DNA of 54,088 nucleotides from Liquorilactobacillus vini DSM 20605 (GCF_000255495.1 NZ_AHYZ01000080.1:1-54088), one strand, 5' to 3'. Shown: positions 1-9,349, counted from the stretch's first letter. Notes: generated by a model not told the origin, from the letters alone. Made by a program: numbers and translations.

Positions 1-137
1 CAGGAACTAAAATTTGAAGCTTTGTTTGTATTGGCTTGCTGCTTGATAATTACTTTCTCAAAAATTCCACTTTTAAAAAAATATCATTTATTACAAATAT
101 TCTTAACTTTTTAGTACAATCACCTGTTATTTTTAGC

Positions 138-143
138 TATAAT
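138..143 (+). promoter_or_regulatory. Putative -10 box for the DUF1827-MucBP pair
   Basis: A consensus TATAAT lies about 28 bases before the first start codon. No good -35 hexamer is visible at 16-18 bases spacing, so this is a one-box prediction. The strong GGAGG ribosome binding site follows at 157-161. Confidence 0.4.
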
Positions 144-170
144 GAAACTAAGGAATGGAGGATGAGAATT

Positions 171-452
171 ATGCATTTAGTTGATGTTAGTAATAGTTAT
201 TCACGTAAAATCAAACGTGAGCTTGAAGTTTCCACGGCACATTTCATCAAGATTTATACTTTAGGCAATACTCGGGTTGTTTATAAACGAAAGGCTCAAA
301 CCGATGAATTGCTAGTTTCAAATCGTTTGCGTCCAGTTTCTGACCAGGAAATTGATTTTGTTTTAAAGAAATTGGTAAATTTGACGCAAAAAGATGTTCA
401 AATTACTCGTACAAAGACACTGGTGGACATTCTACTACCAGCTAATCAGTAA
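171..452 (+). CDS. DUF1827 family protein
   Basis: A 93-residue soluble protein resembling the DUF1827 family of lactobacilli and relatives, whose function is not established. The family-like features are the N-terminal NSYSR and the central GNTRVVY stretch. I chose the ATG at 171 because GGAGG at 157-161 is nine bases upstream. The in-frame ATG at 162 touches the Shine-Dalgarno and is unlikely, and the longer open frame upstream is AT-rich and not protein-like. No membrane segment or signal peptide is visible. The next gene starts 32 bases downstream on the same strand, so the two are probably cotranscribed. Family assignment is from recalled motifs, not a search. Confidence 0.75.
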   Translation: MHLVDVSNSYSRKIKRELEVSTAHFIKIYTLGNTRVVYKRKAQTDELLVSNRLRPVSDQEIDFVLKKLVNLTQKDVQITRTKTLVDILLPANQ

Positions 453-484
453 TTCCAGTCAATTTTTTAAAGTGGTGATGTTAA

Positions 485-1513
485 TTGTCTTTTAAAGATT
501 TTCTGCAGAAAATCTTTTCCTTTAGAGATCAAAATGATCAATTTCAAAATAAAGAAAGATTTTCAAACTCAGATACTTTTTTAACAACTCATCACGATCT
601 AACTCCTCAAAAGGAAGCAGTTGCTGACTTGCAAGTTCAGCATAGCACTCAAGATGCTTTGGTTTTAGTTATTTATCAGGATGATCACCAAAGAGAAATT
701 GCTCGCCCACAACTGATCAGTGGCAAGCTTGGAGAAATGATCAATTTCAAACTACGACCTTTACCAAATTATGATTTAATTAACATTCACGGCTTTAGTC
801 GGACTTTTTTCTCACAATATGCTATTACCGTTTTCATCTATCGAAAACAAGACGGTGCACCAATTTTTGTCAACTTTATTGACTTTGAAAAAAGCTCTCA
901 ACTGCATAAGCCGTTATTCCTACGGGGAAAAATAGGTGAAGCTTTTCAAATTTATCCTCCTGAATTCAACGGCTACAAACTTGCTTCAGTTGCAGGCAAA
1001 ATAAAGGGATTTTATACGTCAAGCATTCAGTTTACTACTATTTATTATCAAAAAAAAGATTGGGAGTCAGTTAAGGTATTTACTGCCTTTTTAAAAATTA
1101 AGAAGTTTACACCTGCTTTTAAACACGTGGAGGATCACAACTCTTTTTTAAATCTTCATCCCAAAACCACTTGGAAAGTTTTTAAACGTTTACTTAAAAA
1201 TAATCATGAAATTTGGTTGGATTTAGGCTCATTTTGGGTCAAATATCAAAAGGATCAAATGTTTTTAGAAACTGAGCTGCTCTCAACAATTAAATTGCCT
1301 CAAAAAGCTAAGCTAATTGCCCTCAATCAAACGGCTAGGATTAGTTTTGTAGCAAATAAAAAGGTGAGTTTTTTCGATATTCCTAATGGCAACTTAATTG
1401 GTCGGCTCAAAGATGGTCAGCAAGTTATTGTTTCTGCAAAAATATTGGTTGATAAAACCGATTGGTATAAGCTTATTGGTTATGGTTGGATTCCCGGATA
1501 TTATTTAAGCTAA
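485..1513 (+). CDS. MucBP-domain protein without a signal peptide, C-terminal SH3-like domain
   Basis: The 342-residue product has two MucBP-like modules (about residues 58-121 and 126-190), each with the beta-rich pattern ending in a run such as VFIYRK or TIYYQK. A region of unclear type follows, then a C-terminal SH3-like segment (about 290-342) ending WIPGYYLS. MucBP modules are normally found on exported, LPXTG-anchored adhesins. This protein starts MSFKDFLQKIFSF and has no signal peptide, membrane anchor or sorting motif, so it appears cytoplasmic or non-classically exported. The start is TTG at 485, preceded by a weak AGTGGTGATG Shine-Dalgarno at 471-480. It shares the transcription unit of the DUF1827 gene and ends before a strong terminator. 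A role in adhesion cannot be assumed. Confidence 0.7.
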   Translation: MSFKDFLQKIFSFRDQNDQFQNKERFSNSDTFLTTHHDLTPQKEAVADLQVQHSTQDALVLVIYQDDHQREIARPQLISGKLGEMINFKLRPLPNYDLINIHGFSRTFFSQYAITVFIYRKQDGAPIFVNFIDFEKSSQLHKPLFLRGKIGEAFQIYPPEFNGYKLASVAGKIKGFYTSSIQFTTIYYQKKDWESVKVFTAFLKIKKFTPAFKHVEDHNSFLNLHPKTTWKVFKRLLKNNHEIWLDLGSFWVKYQKDQMFLETELLSTIKLPQKAKLIALNQTARISFVANKKVSFFDIPNGNLIGRLKDGQQVIVSAKILVDKTDWYKLIGYGWIPGYYLS

Positions 1514-1591
1514 CTAGCCAAGCTCTCAATGAGTAATTAATTTCGAAGTGCAATAGAACTGCTAATAAAACATTATTAAGATGGTTGAAAT

Positions 1592-1620
1592 AAAAAAGCT
1601 GGAATTTTCCAGCTTTTTTT
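1592..1620. terminator. Bidirectional intrinsic terminator
   Basis: A nearly perfect palindrome with a GCTGGAA/TTCCAGC core is flanked by A-rich and T-rich arms. It lies between the MucBP gene (plus) and prfC (minus) and can end transcription from both sides. It touches the restored prfC stop codon at 1619-1621. Confidence 0.85.
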
Positions 1621-3195
1621 ATAATTTGGCAGTTAACGCAACGTGTGGATACTTATCCTTAAACCAGCGCTCAGAAAACTCATTTTCAAATAAAATAACG
1701 GTAGGCCTTGGCGGTCCTTAACTAAAAGATTCCGTGAAGATGACATTTTTTCATCAAGTTGCTCAGGGTTTATCCAACGGGCAATTTTATGTCCCATTGA
1801 TGTCATAATCACATCAGAATGGTATTCATTTTTCATTCGAAATTGAAAAACTTCAAACTGAAGTTGTCCAACTGCCCCTAAAATATAATCTCCTGTGGAA
1901 TAGCTTTGATACAACTGGACCGCGCCTTCTTGAACTAATTGTTTAATCCCCTTGTGAAAAGATTTTTGCTTCATAACATTCTTTGCCGAAACCTTGACAA
2001 AAAGTTCAGGTGTAAACTGCGGCAATTTTTCGAACTGTAAGGCCTGCTTGCCAGTATAAATCGTATCACCAATTTGAAAATTTCCCGTATCATATAGGCC
2101 AATAATGTCCCCTGCAACTGCTTTTTCAACAGTTTCACGCGTATCAGCCATAAATTGCGTTGAATTTGCTAGCCTGATTTTTTTACCTGTTCGTTTTAGA
2201 TAAACATCCATGCCACGTTCAAATTTACCAGAACAAATTCTAACAAATGCAATTCGATCACGATGATTAGGATTCATGTTGGCTTGAATTTTAAAAATAA
2301 ATCCCGAAAATTCTGGATTAACTGCCGAGATAGATTGACCATCAACTAATTGATGGCTGCCGGGAGCTGGGGCAAACTGAAGATAGGCATCTAGAAAAGT
2401 CTTGACACCAAAATTAGTTAAGGCTGAGCCAAAGAAAACTGGCGTCATTTCGCCAGCGGCAACTCTTTGGGGATCCAACTGATTGCCAGCCAGCTTCAAC
2501 AACTCAATTTCCTCTAATACCTGACGATAAATGCTCTCTTCTTTTAACGGATGATCTTCGGCCAGCTTGCCAGTCTGATCTAATTTTAGGAAAGTTTCCT
2601 CATGATCTTCTTTCCGGTATAATTCGATGCGCTGATTATAAAGGTCATAGATTCCTTTTAATCCTTTGCCCATGCCAATTGGCCAATTCATTGCATAAGC
2701 ATCAATCTTCAAAACCTCTTCTAATTCATTAATCAAATCTAATGGTGATCGTCCATCACGATCTAACTTATTCATAAAGGTAAAGATTGGGATTCCCCGC
2801 ATACGACAAACCTGAAATAATTTTTTAGTTTGCGGCTCAATTCCTTTTGCTGAATCAATTACCATTACCGCTGAGTCGACTGCCATCAGTGTTCGGTAAG
2901 TATCTTCCGAAAAATCTTCATGTCCTGGAGTATCCAAAATATTGATCCGTTTGCCTTGATAATTAAATTGCATCACCGAACTAGTGACCGAAATTCCACG
3001 TTTTTTCTCAATTTCCATCCAATCTGATTTAGCAAAACTGCCAGATTTTTTTGCCTTGACTGTTCCTGCTTTGCGGACGACGCCACCAAATAAAAGCAAT
3101 TGTTCCGTAATTGTCGTTTTCCCTGCATCTGGATGGGAAATAATTGCAAAAGTTCTTCGTTTATTAACTTCTTTGGCCAAATCTATGTCGCTCAT
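1619..3195 (-). CDS. prfC: Peptide chain release factor 3, frameshifted near the 3' end
   Basis: GTPase that recycles RF1/RF2 from the ribosome after termination. The translated sequence shows G1 HPDAGKTT (residues 21-28), DTPGHEDF (88-95) and NKLD (142-145), and RF3-type sequence up to [12 protein letters not shown]. After about residue 496 the reading frame leaves the family pattern and runs to a stop at 1633-1635. One base earlier in the frame, the DNA instead encodes [20 protein letters not shown] and a stop at 1619-1621, which matches the usual RF3 end. So one base is missing around 1706-1711, on the coding strand within CAAGGCC. I saw no slippery heptamer there. The ATG at 3195 is preferred over the TTG one codon upstream. 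It follows the CNNM gene after 33 bases. Confidence 0.85.
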
Positions 3196-3228
3196 CAATC
3201 ATCTCTCACTTTCAAATAATTTAAATTT

Positions 3229-4486
3229 TTACTTCAGGTTAAGTTTATTCTTGGGAGGTAAAATCACTCTTATTTTTAAAATTCTTCCTTCGCTAACCTG
3301 CTCAGTAACCAGCTTCATATTAGTCATTTTAACTTCGACATGTGAATCATCTGCTGGGATCTCTCCATAGCAAGCTATTAAATACCCGGCAATTGTATCT
3401 ATATCATCTTTTTGTAAGTTAGTTTTAAACTTTGCATTAAATTCATCCAACGGCAACCGTCCTTCTACCAAAAACTCATAATTAGAAATTTGTTGGTACT
3501 TAGGCTTAGGCTGATCAGATTCATCACTGATTTCACCAACAATTTCTTCAATCAAATCCTCCAAAGTAACCAAACCAACTACTCCGCCGTATTCGTCGAA
3601 CAAAATTGCCATTTGATTACGTGTCTTTTTAAGCTTGATCAGAGCCTTATCAACCGGTAAGGTTTCTGGAATAAATAAAGCTGGTTGCATTACCCGTCTA
3701 ATTTTAATATGTTCAAAGCCCTCTTCCCGGGCTGCATAAAGAAGATTTTTAATATGAACAATTCCCACAATATTGTCTTTACTCTCACTAAAAACTGGAA
3801 CTCGGGAATATGGCAATTGTACAATGGCATCAATATTTCGATCATTGTCATTTTTTATATCGATCATAAAGGCATCTGTTCTGGCAACCATCACTTCTCG
3901 CACAATTTTCTGCTGAAGTGAAACTACACCCTTTAGCATTTGAAAAGTACCCTCATTAAATTTACCTTGTTGGTCAATGATTTCTTTTAAAAAAACCGCC
4001 GATGTTTTATTTTGCCCTTCTTCTGGTATTGATTTTAAACTTTTTCTCAAAAATATCTTGGATATCTTTTTGGTCAACCAAATTATCGGTCCAGAAAATT
4101 TTAAACTAAGTTTCGTCCATTTACCGCAATAAGTCAAAAATTTTTGAGGATCATTTTTAACTAATTGCTGAATGATCTCATTCAGAATTGCTAGCAAAAA
4201 GCCCACCAGTAGCAAAAACCACCACCAATTATTTTGCCAAAAAAATATGATTATTAAAAATTATTCCCAAAATTATCAGACCAACCGTGAAATTCCAAGT
4301 TGCTATAATCCGCAAATCAGTTGATCGTTCAGTAAAGTTAACCTGATCAAGTTGAGCTTTTTTAAGTAAGCTAACTGGTCGGTCCAGTAAATTAACAGCT
4401 ACTGTCATTCCGCTACAAATTGCTGCATTAGTTAGTAAGCAAAGACTTAATAACACTAAAACAGCTGAAGCAGGATCTGGATTCAT
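3229..4486 (-). pseudogene. CNNM/CorC family transporter (DUF21-CBS-CorC), split by a frameshift in a T7 run
   Basis: Two adjacent open frames together make one protein of the hemolysin C/CorC (CNNM) ion-transporter family. The first (4229-4486, 85 codons) has the DUF21 start: a first membrane segment, a KKAQLDQ helix and a second segment. The second (3229-4215 or slightly longer) has the last DUF21 membrane segment (FLLAILNEI, where the family usually has GEI/GELxPK), two CBS domains and the C-terminal CorC_HlyC domain. The break is at a run of seven T on the coding strand (4239-4245). Removing one T joins the frames through FNNHIFWQNNWWWFLLLVGF, giving 418 residues, a normal family length. 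It may be a real mutation, a sequencing error or rescued by slippage. ATG at 4486 has TTGGAG upstream. Confidence 0.75.
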
Positions 4487-4562
4487 TAAACTTCAACTCC
4501 AATATTTAAATTTATCAATGCAAACCTGATACGCTTAAATAACTTTAGACACACCTCACTAA

Positions 4563-5981
4563 TTATTTGGGAACCTTGATTATCGAACCAGCTTTTAGAT
4601 CACTTTCCGAAGAAATATTATTTAACTGTTTAATTATATCAACTGTTGTTGCATATTTTTGTGCCAGTCCTTCTAAAGTATCACCTGAATTGACATTGAT
4701 CGTCTGCGTTGCAATTGAAGACGAAGAAGCCGATGAGGATGATGAGGATGATGACGAGCTAGCAGATGAAACTGAGCTTGACTGCGAACTGTTTGAACTT
4801 AGTGAAGAACTATTTTTAGCTTGACTAGTTACTTTCTTTGCTTGACTTGAATGATGATTTTTCCCCTTCTTATTTTTGGTCGAAGTGGTCAAATGCTTGG
4901 TCGTTGAAGTTGTTTTAAAGGATGGCAATAAGGTGGTGAGCGATTCACCTGAAATTATTAAGTAGCCACCAAAGCCAATCACAATTAAACAAACCAAAGC
5001 TAATAAGAGCTTTAACCAGCCTTTTCTCTGAAAAGCACTTTGCTTTGGCTGCGGCTTACTAACCTGCTGATGAGGAACAGCAAGTGGATCAGCTCCTCGA
5101 TCCTTAAAAAAGGCACGGCGCATTTTGGGCTCGTCTTTGCGCGTGAAACCATTTTTAAATTGCTCGACTTTAAACTCTTCATAGACTTTTTTGACATCAA
5201 ACCGTAATTGTTCTGCCTGGCGGTCAGCTAAATATTGATTTTTTTCTGGCAAAGTCAGTTTCCTGATCCAATCTTGAAAATATTCAAATTGTAACATTAC
5301 ATCAGCAGTTGGTCCCAAAGCCTGGACGTGACCGAACTGTAACCAAAGCGTCCTTTCGCAAAAACGTTCAATATTAACTAAATTAGTATCAGCAATTACA
5401 AAAGCCACTCCGCTATCCTTCAAAGCTTGGATTTTACGATTTACGCGTTGACTAAAAGGAATATCAAGTACATTTAAAACACTATCAATTAAAACTAACT
5501 GGGGATTGGCAAAAAGTGCAATGGCTAATGATAAACGAGCGTAGAGACCGCTTGAGTATTCTGCAACCGGTCGACGAAGCCATTCTCCTAATTCACAGAA
5601 ATCAGTAACACCATTGACCAAATGACTAACTTTAAATTCATCTGTCTCCCTTTTTTCAAGCAAGCGTTGGATATTTTCCAGACCAGTCGCTTTTTCATCA
5701 AGTCCTTTGCAACTGCTAGCATAGTTAACATTCCCATCGATTGTTCTGAAACCAGTTGTTTGCTTAAGTCGACCTGCCAAAATCTGCATTAACATACTTT
5801 TTCCCGCACCATTGATTCCGATCAGTCCAACTGCCTCACCTGGGATTAGTGACAATGAGATCCCACGTAAGGGCCAAAATGAGTCCGGCTTTTCGAGCGA
5901 ACCGTTTTGAGAGCTTGGTTCTTTTTTTTCTTTAACCAGAGATAATTCTTTAGTTATATATTTAATCTCAATTTTTTCCAT
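4563..5981 (-). CDS. TagH-like ABC ATPase fused to a membrane segment and LysM domain, catalytic residues degenerate
   Basis: The N-terminal half resembles the teichoic-acid export ATPase TagH: Walker A GINGAGKS (55-62) and signature EYSSGL (141-146). A single membrane segment (about 322-344), a Ser/Thr/Lys-rich linker with long serine runs (388-422) and one LysM (427-470, starting NSGDTLEGL) follow. LysM binds peptidoglycan, so the C-terminus is presumably outside. In TagH the Walker B motif ends DE and the switch is SHS. Here the Walker B is LVLIDS, with Ser167 replacing the catalytic Glu, and the switch reads ADTN (197-200) with no His. No TagG-type permease is adjacent. The protein may therefore bind ATP but hydrolyse it poorly, or act structurally. 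AGGTG lies before the ATG. Confidence 0.8.
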   Translation of the reverse strand: MEKIEIKYITKELSLVKEKKEPSSQNGSLEKPDSFWPLRGISLSLIPGEAVGLIGINGAGKSMLMQILAGRLKQTTGFRTIDGNVNYASSCKGLDEKATGLENIQRLLEKRETDEFKVSHLVNGVTDFCELGEWLRRPVAEYSSGLYARLSLAIALFANPQLVLIDSVLNVLDIPFSQRVNRKIQALKDSGVAFVIADTNLVNIERFCERTLWLQFGHVQALGPTADVMLQFEYFQDWIRKLTLPEKNQYLADRQAEQLRFDVKKVYEEFKVEQFKNGFTRKDEPKMRRAFFKDRGADPLAVPHQQVSKPQPKQSAFQRKGWLKLLLALVCLIVIGFGGYLIISGESLTTLLPSFKTTSTTKHLTTSTKNKKGKNHHSSQAKKVTSQAKNSSSLSSNSSQSSSVSSASSSSSSSSSSASSSSIATQTINVNSGDTLEGLAQKYATTVDIIKQLNNISSESDLKAGSIIKVPK

Positions 5982-6060
5982 ATATTAACACCTATCTATC
6001 AAAAACTTTCGAGTACCTAATTACTAAAACTAAGGCCTAATCTGCTAGACTAACAAGACA

Positions 6061-7182
6061 TTAACTGTTTTTCTCATGCTGCAGTTGATAAATATCATAA
6101 ATATACTTAAGTACCACCTTTAAAACCGCATAAACAGGCACCGCTAAGATCATGCCTAATAAACCCGCAAGATTTCCAGCTACCAATAACAGTAAAATAA
6201 TCGTTAAAGGATGAATCTTCAAAGTTTTACCAATTACATTTGGATAAATCAAATTCCCATCAATCTGTTGAACAACAATGCAAACTACAATTACTAAAAT
6301 CGCCATTTTAGTTGAGATAGTTGCCCCCAAGATCAATGCCGGAAAAATTCCAATATACGGCCCCAAATAAGGAATAATATTGGTCATCCCAGCAAAAACC
6401 CCTAATAGAAAAGCATATGGCATTCCAATGATCCAGTAGCCTAATGAAATAAAAGTTGCAACAAAAAGGCATTCGATCGCCTGCCCAGCAATATACTTTG
6501 ATAAAGTCTGACTCATTTTGTTAAATAGATCTGCAACTTGGTCTTCATGTTTGGATGGAAAAATCTTTTGAATATTTGGAACAAGATGCTTACCATCCTT
6601 TAACATGTAAAATAAAATGAACGGAACTGTAACAATTGTAATTGTAATACTTGTGATTGTACTGATAAATGAACCAAGACTCATTGTTAAATTACCCGCC
6701 ATCTTTTTTAACCAAGCTAAAAAATTGGTTTGCAGCTCTGTTAAATATTGATCAACTTTCAATTGTTTGAACCAACTCAATTGATCTACGCGCCGATAGT
6801 AATGATTCCCCAAATGCTGCAAGGTTTTTAAATAGTCAGGCATTTGCACGATCAATGCCCCAATTTGAGAAACTAATAAAGGAATAATAATTGCCCCTGC
6901 AATTGCTACCAAGGCTGTCAAAATTAAAAAAACAACCGCAATTGACCAAGTTCGTGATAAATTTTTTCCTCGCACTTTAATTCTCATCAGCAATCTAACA
7001 ACTGGATCAAATAGATAAAATAAAAAGCCAGCAATTAAAACCGGTGCAAAAAGCGTGGAAATAAAAGTACCTAATGGAGTGAAGATAAAACCGATCTGCG
7101 AGCAAACCCAAATCAGCGTTGCCACTAGTAAGCATTCGATTGTCAACCACATAATTTTATTCTTAGAAATTTTTTCAAACAT
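6061..7182 (-). CDS. AI-2E family membrane transporter (YtvI/YdbI-like)
   Basis: A 373-residue polytopic membrane protein of the AI-2E family. Known members include exporters of AI-2 and Na+/H+ antiporters, so the substrate cannot be read from sequence. It shows paired N-terminal membrane helices, a long central loop (HYYRRVDQLSWFKQL region) and the C-terminal block YLGPYIGIFPA...IYPNVIGKTLKIHPLTIILLLL typical of the family. I start it at the ATG at 7182 (MFEKISKNK), nine bases after AAAGG. The open frame continues upstream to 7287, but that extension overlaps the end of the DUF402 gene and is not family-like. Gene order on the minus strand: DUF402, this gene, TagH-like, CNNM, prfC. Confidence 0.85.
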   Translation of the reverse strand: MFEKISKNKIMWLTIECLLVATLIWVCSQIGFIFTPLGTFISTLFAPVLIAGFLFYLFDPVVRLLMRIKVRGKNLSRTWSIAVVFLILTALVAIAGAIIIPLLVSQIGALIVQMPDYLKTLQHLGNHYYRRVDQLSWFKQLKVDQYLTELQTNFLAWLKKMAGNLTMSLGSFISTITSITITIVTVPFILFYMLKDGKHLVPNIQKIFPSKHEDQVADLFNKMSQTLSKYIAGQAIECLFVATFISLGYWIIGMPYAFLLGVFAGMTNIIPYLGPYIGIFPALILGATISTKMAILVIVVCIVVQQIDGNLIYPNVIGKTLKIHPLTIILLLLVAGNLAGLLGMILAVPVYAVLKVVLKYIYDIYQLQHEKNS

Positions 7183-7206
7183 TTCAATCATCCTTTGAAA
7201 ACAAGA

Positions 7207-7234
7207 GGCTGTCAGCAAAATAATTGCTGCAGCC
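7207..7234 (-). terminator. Weak hairpin between DUF402 and AI-2E genes
   Basis: Arms GGCTG/CAGCC and AGCAA/TTGCT form an interrupted stem in the 79-base gap. On the minus strand the following tract is TCTTGTTTTC, a poor U-tract, so any termination would be partial. Confidence 0.3.
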
Positions 7235-7261
7235 CCAATTTGGTTATAAACATCGACTTTG

Positions 7262-7810
7262 TTACTGTACTCGGCGTGATAATTCAAGGTAACGACTATA
7301 CCAAATATCTACGTATTTTTTTGAAAAAGGTCCTTTACCATTTTCAATCCAATCGACGAGAATCAAGACATTATGCTTTAGAATCCGATCAATGTCGCTT
7401 GAATAATGCCACTGGGCACTGTGTGATTTATATTCATCAACATCTAAAAGCTTCTTTTCACCATTTGGATAAACTTTAACATCTAGATCATAATCAATAT
7501 ACTTTAATGCCTCGCGATCCAAAATTGCTGGTGAAGCTAAGTTGCAATAGTATGAAATCCCATTATCACGGATCATCGTTACAATATTAAACCAATAGTG
7601 TTTATGAAAATAAACTAGAGCCGGTTCACGCGTTACCCATCGTCGACCATCATCTTCTGTAACGAGCGTATGATCATTGCAACCGATCAAAGAATTTTCA
7701 CTTGTCTTTAACACCATTGTATCACGCCAGGTTCGGTGTAAACTTCCATCATGTTTATAACTTTTGATGGTGATAAAATCACCTTCTCTTGGTTCTTTAG
7801 ACTGACGCAT
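7262..7810 (-). CDS. DUF402 nucleoside tri/diphosphate phosphatase (Ntdp/SA1684 family)
   Basis: A 182-residue cytosolic protein closely matching the remembered Staphylococcus SA1684/Ntdp family: [54 protein letters not shown] and [14 protein letters not shown]. Family members hydrolyse nucleoside tri- and diphosphates with a divalent metal bound by acidic residues of the YIDYDLD stretch. I use the ATG at 7810 ([12 protein letters not shown]), with AGG eight bases upstream; the longer frame to 7834 starts with a sequence not seen in the family. It is the first gene of a minus-strand run and has its own extended -10 promoter. Confidence 0.88.
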   Translation of the reverse strand: MRQSKEPREGDFITIKSYKHDGSLHRTWRDTMVLKTSENSLIGCNDHTLVTEDDGRRWVTREPALVYFHKHYWFNIVTMIRDNGISYYCNLASPAILDREALKYIDYDLDVKVYPNGEKKLLDVDEYKSHSAQWHYSSDIDRILKHNVLILVDWIENGKGPFSKKYVDIWYSRYLELSRRVQ

Positions 7811-7865
7811 GGAAAAAACCTGCTTTCTAAACAAGACAGGTGTAACTTACACCGATATCATTTTT

Positions 7866-7874
7866 ATTATAGCA
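7866..7874 (-). promoter_or_regulatory. Extended -10 promoter for the DUF402 gene
   Basis: Reading the minus strand, TGC-TATAAT gives a TGN extended -10 element about 55 bases before the ATG. The -35 region (TGGGCT at 17 bases) is weak, as is common for extended -10 promoters. Confidence 0.6.
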
Positions 7875-7916
7875 AATTAATCCCCTAAAGCCCACGAATT
7901 TTTTGAATTAATCAAC

Positions 7917-9308
7917 TTAATCATCAGTTCGTAAGCTTAACTTAACCAATACTTCAATTCGAGCAGTCTGTGGAAACATATCAATTGGCAGTAAATAAGC
8001 AATTCGATACTTCCTTGCCAGCCAAACTAAATCACGTGCTAAAGTTGAAGGATTGCAAGAAACGTAAACTAGCTTTTTAATTTTTGACTGGATGATACTA
8101 GAAATTAACTTTCGATCAAGCCCTGTACGCGGTGGGTCAACAACAATAGCATCAGCAGCAAATCCCATTTTTTGCCAGTGCGGAATGATTTGTTCTGCTT
8201 TGCCGCACTCATAATGTGTATTGAAACAATGATTCAATTTAGCATTTTGTCTGGCATCAGCAATTGCTGCCGGAATAATATCCATCCCTCTAACTTGCGC
8301 TACCTGATCAGCTAAATAAATTCCAATTGTTCCAGCTCCACAATAAGCATCGATCAGGTTTTCTTTCCCCGTTAAGTTAAGCGCATCAGCAATTGCTTGA
8401 TACAGTTTCAGCGTTTGAGCCGAATTCAATTGGAAAAAAGCTTGGGCTGAAAGTTGGTATTTTTTATCAGCAATTTTTTCGGTTATCTGCTGCTGACCGT
8501 ATAATCGTTTTGTCTTTTTTCCCCAAATCAGCGACGTCTTGCCTGGATTATAATTTTGCATTAATGAAACTACTTCCGGCAAATCATGAATAACACGTTC
8601 AACAAATGACCGCTGCTGAATAAACTTTTCAGAATTAGTCACAATCGTCACCTGGACTTGACCAGTCGCCATTGATTCACGAACAATCAAAGTTTTAATG
8701 ATTCCAGCAGCTTGTTTTTCATCATAAACTGGCAGCTGTAACTCTTCAATTATCCGGCATAATTGGCGCATAACTTTCATGGTTGCCGGACGCTGAGTAC
8801 TAAATGTTGGCAAATCAACTAACTGATGGCTTCCACGTCGATAAAGACCGGCTATGACCCGGTCGTTGACTTTTCTGACTTGAAATTGAGCCTTGTTTCG
8901 ATAATAATAAGGTTCACTCATTCCCAGCATTGGCCTAAGTTGATAACTTTTATAACCCGTTGGACGATACTTTTTCAAAGCTTGCTTAACAATATCTCGT
9001 TTAAACTCTAATTGCTTAGGATAAGCCAAATGCTCTAATTCGATCCCACCAACATCATATTGATCTCTTTTAGTGACACGATCAGGGCTCTTTTGGCGAA
9101 TTCGATGAATTTTTGCACTCGCAAAGCGCTTGGCAATTTGGGTTATTTCAGCTACTACCACTTCGCCTGGCAATGCACCAGTTACAAAAACAATTTTATG
9201 TTTGTAATATCCAATTCCCTCACCATTGATTCCCAAACGTTTGATTGTCAAAGGAATCCGCTGACCAACTGTTAATTTAACTAAATGTTGCGGCTGATTT
9301 TTAATCAT
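7917..9308 (-). CDS. rlmD: 23S rRNA (uracil-5-) methyltransferase, RlmCD/RumA family
   Basis: SAM-dependent RNA m5U methyltransferase of 463 residues. It has an N-terminal TRAM domain (about 8-66), the SAM-binding CGAGTIG motif, DPPRTGLD, and the catalytic-cysteine motif VYVSCNPSTLARD. The Gram-negative RlmD iron-sulfur cysteines are missing: the usual CGGC..LQH reads VGGIELEH. That is typical of the Gram-positive RlmCD branch, where one enzyme can modify U747 and U1939. The gene symbol therefore follows common usage rather than proven site specificity. GAGGAG precedes the ATG by eight bases. It is divergent from recX, with an 85-base intergenic region. Confidence 0.88.
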   Translation of the reverse strand: MIKNQPQHLVKLTVGQRIPLTIKRLGINGEGIGYYKHKIVFVTGALPGEVVVAEITQIAKRFASAKIHRIRQKSPDRVTKRDQYDVGGIELEHLAYPKQLEFKRDIVKQALKKYRPTGYKSYQLRPMLGMSEPYYYRNKAQFQVRKVNDRVIAGLYRRGSHQLVDLPTFSTQRPATMKVMRQLCRIIEELQLPVYDEKQAAGIIKTLIVRESMATGQVQVTIVTNSEKFIQQRSFVERVIHDLPEVVSLMQNYNPGKTSLIWGKKTKRLYGQQQITEKIADKKYQLSAQAFFQLNSAQTLKLYQAIADALNLTGKENLIDAYCGAGTIGIYLADQVAQVRGMDIIPAAIADARQNAKLNHCFNTHYECGKAEQIIPHWQKMGFAADAIVVDPPRTGLDRKLISSIIQSKIKKLVYVSCNPSTLARDLVWLARKYRIAYLLPIDMFPQTARIEVLVKLSLRTDD

Positions 9309-9349
9309 GTTCGATACTCCTCAATAATTTCATTTCATAATGATTGCGT

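Noticed and set aside
1..114. Open plus-strand frame of 37 codons from the window edge to a stop at 112-114, hydrophobic
   Set aside because: No start is in the window and the composition is AT-driven. It may be the end of an upstream membrane protein, but the evidence is too thin to call.
4229..4245. Programmed -1 ribosomal frameshift at T-TTT-TTG in the CNNM gene
   Set aside because: The heptamer fits the slippery pattern, but -1 leads quickly to a stop. The needed shift is +1 or loss of one T.
4680..4860. Acidic plus-strand frame opposite the TagH-like Ser-rich linker
   Set aside because: It is the complement of serine codon repeats (Glu/Asp-rich shadow), without a ribosome binding site.
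7183..7287. N-terminal extension of the AI-2E family gene
   Set aside because: Overlaps the DUF402 gene, is not family-like, and the ATG at 7182 has a proper ribosome binding site.
7917..9308. Missing iron-sulfur cysteines in the RNA methyltransferase as a defect
   Set aside because: The Gram-positive RlmCD branch normally lacks them; catalytic Cys and SAM motif are intact.
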